From Akkermansiaceae bacterium (lineage in GTDB: Bacteria > Verrucomicrobiota > Verrucomicrobiia > Verrucomicrobiales > Akkermansiaceae), in the NCBI GenBank assembly GCA_024233115.1, contig JACKQB010000003.1, positions 124,001 to 188,000 on the forward strand: DNA of 64,000 bases. The letters run 5' to 3'. Below the pieces are notes generated by a model. That model made no database searches. It was not told the origin of the DNA and worked only from the letters and a program-made list of their open reading frames with translations. Below, piece by piece: positions 61,527 to 64,000 of the stretch (within the stretch, counting starts at the first letter, position 1; each line of letters starts with the position of its first letter). A program made the translations under genes and the position numbers.

Positions 61527-62810
61527 TCATGTGGTAGCACACTTTCTGCGGGTCTGGCCGTTGCCGCGGATACGGTATTGGTAGGAGGTTAGTTCGCGCA
61601 GGGCCATCGGGCCGCGGGCATGCAACTTGTCGGTTGAAATACCAATCTCGGCACCAAAACCAAACTCCCCGCCGTCGCTGAAGCGGGTGGACACGTTGTG
61701 GAAAACACAGGCGCTGTCGCACTGCGTCATAAACTGCTGGGCGCGTTCCGGGTCGGCGGTCACAATACACTCGCTGTGTCGGGAGCTGTGTGTGTTGATG
61801 TGCCCAACAGCCTCCTCCAATGAATCCACCACCTTGATGGCGATGATGAGATCGAGGTATTCGGTGTCCCAGTCTTCGGGGCAAGCGGGCACGGCCTTGT
61901 CGCCGAGAACATCCAGCGTTGCGGCATCACCACGCATTTCAACACCCTTTTCGGAAAAAACGGCCGCCATTTTCGGGAGAAACCCAGCCGCGACATCACG
62001 GTGCACTAACAGGGTCTCTAGGGCGTTACAGACACCGGGTTTGTGGGTCTTGGCATCATCGCTTATGGCCACCGCCATATCGAGATCAGCCGCGCTGTCG
62101 ATGTAAGTGTGACAAATACCGTCGTAGTGCTTGATCACCGGCATCCGCGCCTGGGATACCACCGCTTCAATGAGCCCCTTGCCACCGCGCGGAATGATCA
62201 CATCGAGCCACTGGTCCATACCCGCCATCACGCTGACACTTTCACGGTCGGTAAAGGGAATGAGCTGGATGGCATGGGCAGGAAGCCCGGCGGATTCGCC
62301 GCCCGACTGAAGAGCCGCCGCGATAGCCTTGTTAGAATGAATCGCCTCCGAGCCGCCGCGCAGGATGGTGGCATTGCCTGATTTCAGGCACAGCACCGCA
62401 GCGTCACTGGTGACGTTGGGCCGGCTTTCGTAAATGATGCCGATCACACCGATCGGGACCCGGACTTGCTCAAAGTGGATATCGTTTGGACGTGTCCAGG
62501 CATCAAGGACTTCCCCGACAGGGTCAGGGAGCTCAGCGACTTGATCAACACCGGCCGCGATCGCTTCGAGCCGACCGGGGTCGAGACGAAGCCGGTCAAG
62601 CATCGCGGCACTGAGTCCATTCGCCTCCCCCGCCTCGATGTCCCTGGCGTTGGCCGTGAGGATGAGCTGTTCGTTCTGGCGCAGCCCTGCGGCCATCGCA
62701 CGCAGGATGGCATTTTTTTGGTCCGCATCGAGCACGGCCAGTGCGTGGGCGGCCGCACGTGCCTTCGCCCCCATCCCAAGGATGATTTCCTTGATCTCTT
62801 TGTTGTCCAT
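61527..62810 (-). CDS. proA: Gamma-glutamyl phosphate reductase
   Basis: This 427-residue enzyme reduces glutamyl phosphate to the semialdehyde in proline synthesis. Family blocks are VPIGVIGIIYESRPNVTSDA, SGNATILRGGSEAIHSNKA, and the catalytic cysteine in PGVCNALETLLVH; DGICHTYIDSAADL is also conserved. The ATG at 62810 (MDNKEIKEI) starts the normal protein. proB is not adjacent; the gene lies 14 bases after cysK on the same strand. Confidence 0.95.
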   Translation of the reverse strand: MDNKEIKEIILGMGAKARAAAHALAVLDADQKNAILRAMAAGLRQNEQLILTANARDIEAGEANGLSAAMLDRLRLDPGRLEAIAAGVDQVAELPDPVGEVLDAWTRPNDIHFEQVRVPIGVIGIIYESRPNVTSDAAVLCLKSGNATILRGGSEAIHSNKAIAAALQSGGESAGLPAHAIQLIPFTDRESVSVMAGMDQWLDVIIPRGGKGLIEAVVSQARMPVIKHYDGICHTYIDSAADLDMAVAISDDAKTHKPGVCNALETLLVHRDVAAGFLPKMAAVFSEKGVEMRGDAATLDVLGDKAVPACPEDWDTEYLDLIIAIKVVDSLEEAVGHINTHSSRHSECIVTADPERAQQFMTQCDSACVFHNVSTRFSDGGEFGFGAEIGISTDKLHARGPMALRELTSYQYRIRGNGQTRRKCATT

Positions 62811-62824
62811 CGGAGCGAATATCA

Positions 62825-63790
62825 CTAGATGTCGCAAACAGCGAGATGGCTCACCTCTTCTTTGACCTGTTCGGCGAGTGGTGTGCTGAGGTAACGCTCG
62901 GTGGAACTTGCCGCCACGGTCACAATGCGTTTGCCGGCATACTCGGGCCGCTTGGCCAGCTCGATGGCCGCCCAGATGTTGGCACCACTGGAGATCCCCA
63001 CAGGCAGCCCCTCGTTTTGAGCCACTGCCTGGGCTGTTTCAAAGGCGTCTTCGTTGGAAACGCAGATGGTTTCATCGATGATATCCACATTCAGGTTTCC
63101 GGGGATAAATCCGGCTCCGATCCCCTGGATTTTGTGCGGGCCTGGCTGGCCTCCGGAAATGACCGCGCTGGCAGCGGGTTCGACGGCGATGGCCTTCATA
63201 TCACAACGAGACTTCAGGACCTCGCCAACCCCGGTCAGGGTTCCTCCAGTGCCAACACCTGCTACAAAGGCATCGATCTTGCCATCCGTGGCCGCCCAGA
63301 TTTCTTCCGCCGTTGTCTGGCGGTGGGCCTCGGGGTTGGCGGGATTATCAAACTGGCTTGGACCGAAGGCTCCGTCTCCAGCCTCCTCGATCAGCTGCCT
63401 GGCCTTGGCGATCGCTCCACCCATACCTTTTGGCCCCGGGGTCAAAACGATTTCAGCACCCAGCATACGAAGCAATACGCGGCGCTCCAGAGACATGGTT
63501 TCAGGCATCGTCAGAATACAGCGATACCCCTTGGCACGGGCAACAAAGGCCAGGGCAATACCGGTGTTTCCCGATGTCGGCTCAATAATCGTACCACCCG
63601 GTTTGAGTGAGCCGTCTTTCTCTGCGGCCTCAACCATCGAACGACCAATCCGGTCCTTGACGCTGAAGAGTGGGTTGAAAAACTCACACTTGACCAGAAC
63701 CTCCGCATGCAGGCCCTTGGTGAGATAATTCAGTTTGACAAGTGGAGTATTTCCGACGGTTTCTACTAGATTGTTGGCTATGTTGCTCAT
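62825..63790 (-). CDS. cysK: Cysteine synthase A (O-acetylserine sulfhydrylase)
   Basis: This 321-residue PLP enzyme makes cysteine from O-acetylserine and sulfide. PLP-binding lysine is K45 in NPLFSVKDRIG, the phosphate loop is GVGTGGTLTGVG, and TSGNTG (about residues 70-76) binds the substrate. cysE is not adjacent. It lies directly upstream of proA. Confidence 0.96.
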   Translation of the reverse strand: MSNIANNLVETVGNTPLVKLNYLTKGLHAEVLVKCEFFNPLFSVKDRIGRSMVEAAEKDGSLKPGGTIIEPTSGNTGIALAFVARAKGYRCILTMPETMSLERRVLLRMLGAEIVLTPGPKGMGGAIAKARQLIEEAGDGAFGPSQFDNPANPEAHRQTTAEEIWAATDGKIDAFVAGVGTGGTLTGVGEVLKSRCDMKAIAVEPAASAVISGGQPGPHKIQGIGAGFIPGNLNVDIIDETICVSNEDAFETAQAVAQNEGLPVGISSGANIWAAIELAKRPEYAGKRIVTVAASSTERYLSTPLAEQVKEEVSHLAVCDI

Positions 63791-63950
63791 GGTAGTTAGG
63801 ATAAATAGGTTTGCTGCCGTTAAGCATTACCCATTTTCACTGGCAATCAAGCATGATTCGTCAGAGAATTTGTCATGTCTGCACACTCGTCCGTGAGCAG
63901 GTAAAAAACCGTGCCTTTCGCAAAATTCGTGATAAAAGCCCCGCGTGTCC

Positions 63951-64000
63951 ATGAAAGCAACCAGCACAGCACCAGTAACCCGTTCCCTATTGGGCCTCGG
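63951..64000 (+). CDS. Start of a gene cut by the right edge
   Basis: The last 50 bases read ATGAAAGCAACCAGC..., translating MKATSTAPVTRSLLGL, with no stop. It could be the N-terminus of a protein starting divergently from cysK. The reading is too short to name, and it may be chance. Confidence 0.3.
   Translation, partial: MKATSTAPVTRSLLGL

Overview
The window looks like a chromosomal stretch of a moderately GC-rich member of the Verrucomicrobiota, probably near the Verrucomicrobiales. This is an inference from gene content: proteins with a C-terminal PEP-CTERM sorting signal, exported sugar-isomerase-like and double-thioredoxin proteins, LamG proteins, a ParE-type topoisomerase and a MATE pump among housekeeping genes. 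No rRNA, phage, plasmid or CRISPR was seen. Almost no start codon is preceded by a Shine-Dalgarno sequence; leaders are A/C-rich or pyrimidine-rich.

Layout. 1-7925 (minus) holds a tightly overlapping complex I operon, nuoA-B-C-D-I-H-J-K-L-M, with no nuoE, nuoF or nuoG between D and I. 8285-10008 carries a PEP-CTERM protein, paired terminator hairpins and a decayed IS1182-type transposase. 10009-11427 is purB, followed by a candidate small RNA. 11823-15173 is a set of exported proteins (ClpP-like protease with a coiled coil, TIM-barrel isomerase-like protein, double thioredoxin), then a half-length archaemetzincin, a DUF3820 protein, a 74-residue PEP-CTERM mini-protein and a glycine-zipper lipoprotein. 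16947-22959 (plus) holds a family 2 glycosyltransferase, an L,D-transpeptidase, rpsT, small conserved proteins, yqeY and ispD. 22977-26422 (minus) is tonB-exbB-exbD-def-apaG. 26613-32319 contains rluD, the nusA-infB-rbfA cluster and tRNA-Lys. 32363-40114 is accessory: an arabinose-isomerase-like protein, a divergent AraC regulator, a 1026-residue LamG protein and an animal-type heme peroxidase.

40321-43751 holds tig-clpP-clpX, the folding and proteolysis set. 43858-44679 is an exported protein gene interrupted by an in-frame TGA. 45008-48443 carries tal, ilvB and ilvN; 48519-52030 carries parE and a MATE transporter. 52926-59270 encodes both subunits of glutamate synthase. 59410-63790 contains an exported unknown protein, purU, proA and cysK. 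Together the right half covers nitrogen assimilation and branched-chain amino acid, proline and cysteine synthesis.

The spacers are rich in short repeats: paired inverted palindromes between convergent genes, phrase-like A/C-rich repeats and one 22-bp tandem repeat. The observations most worth checking are the in-frame TGA gene, the exported ClpP-like protease, the mini PEP-CTERM protein with a possible leaderless GTG start, the missing nuoEFG and the half archaemetzincin.
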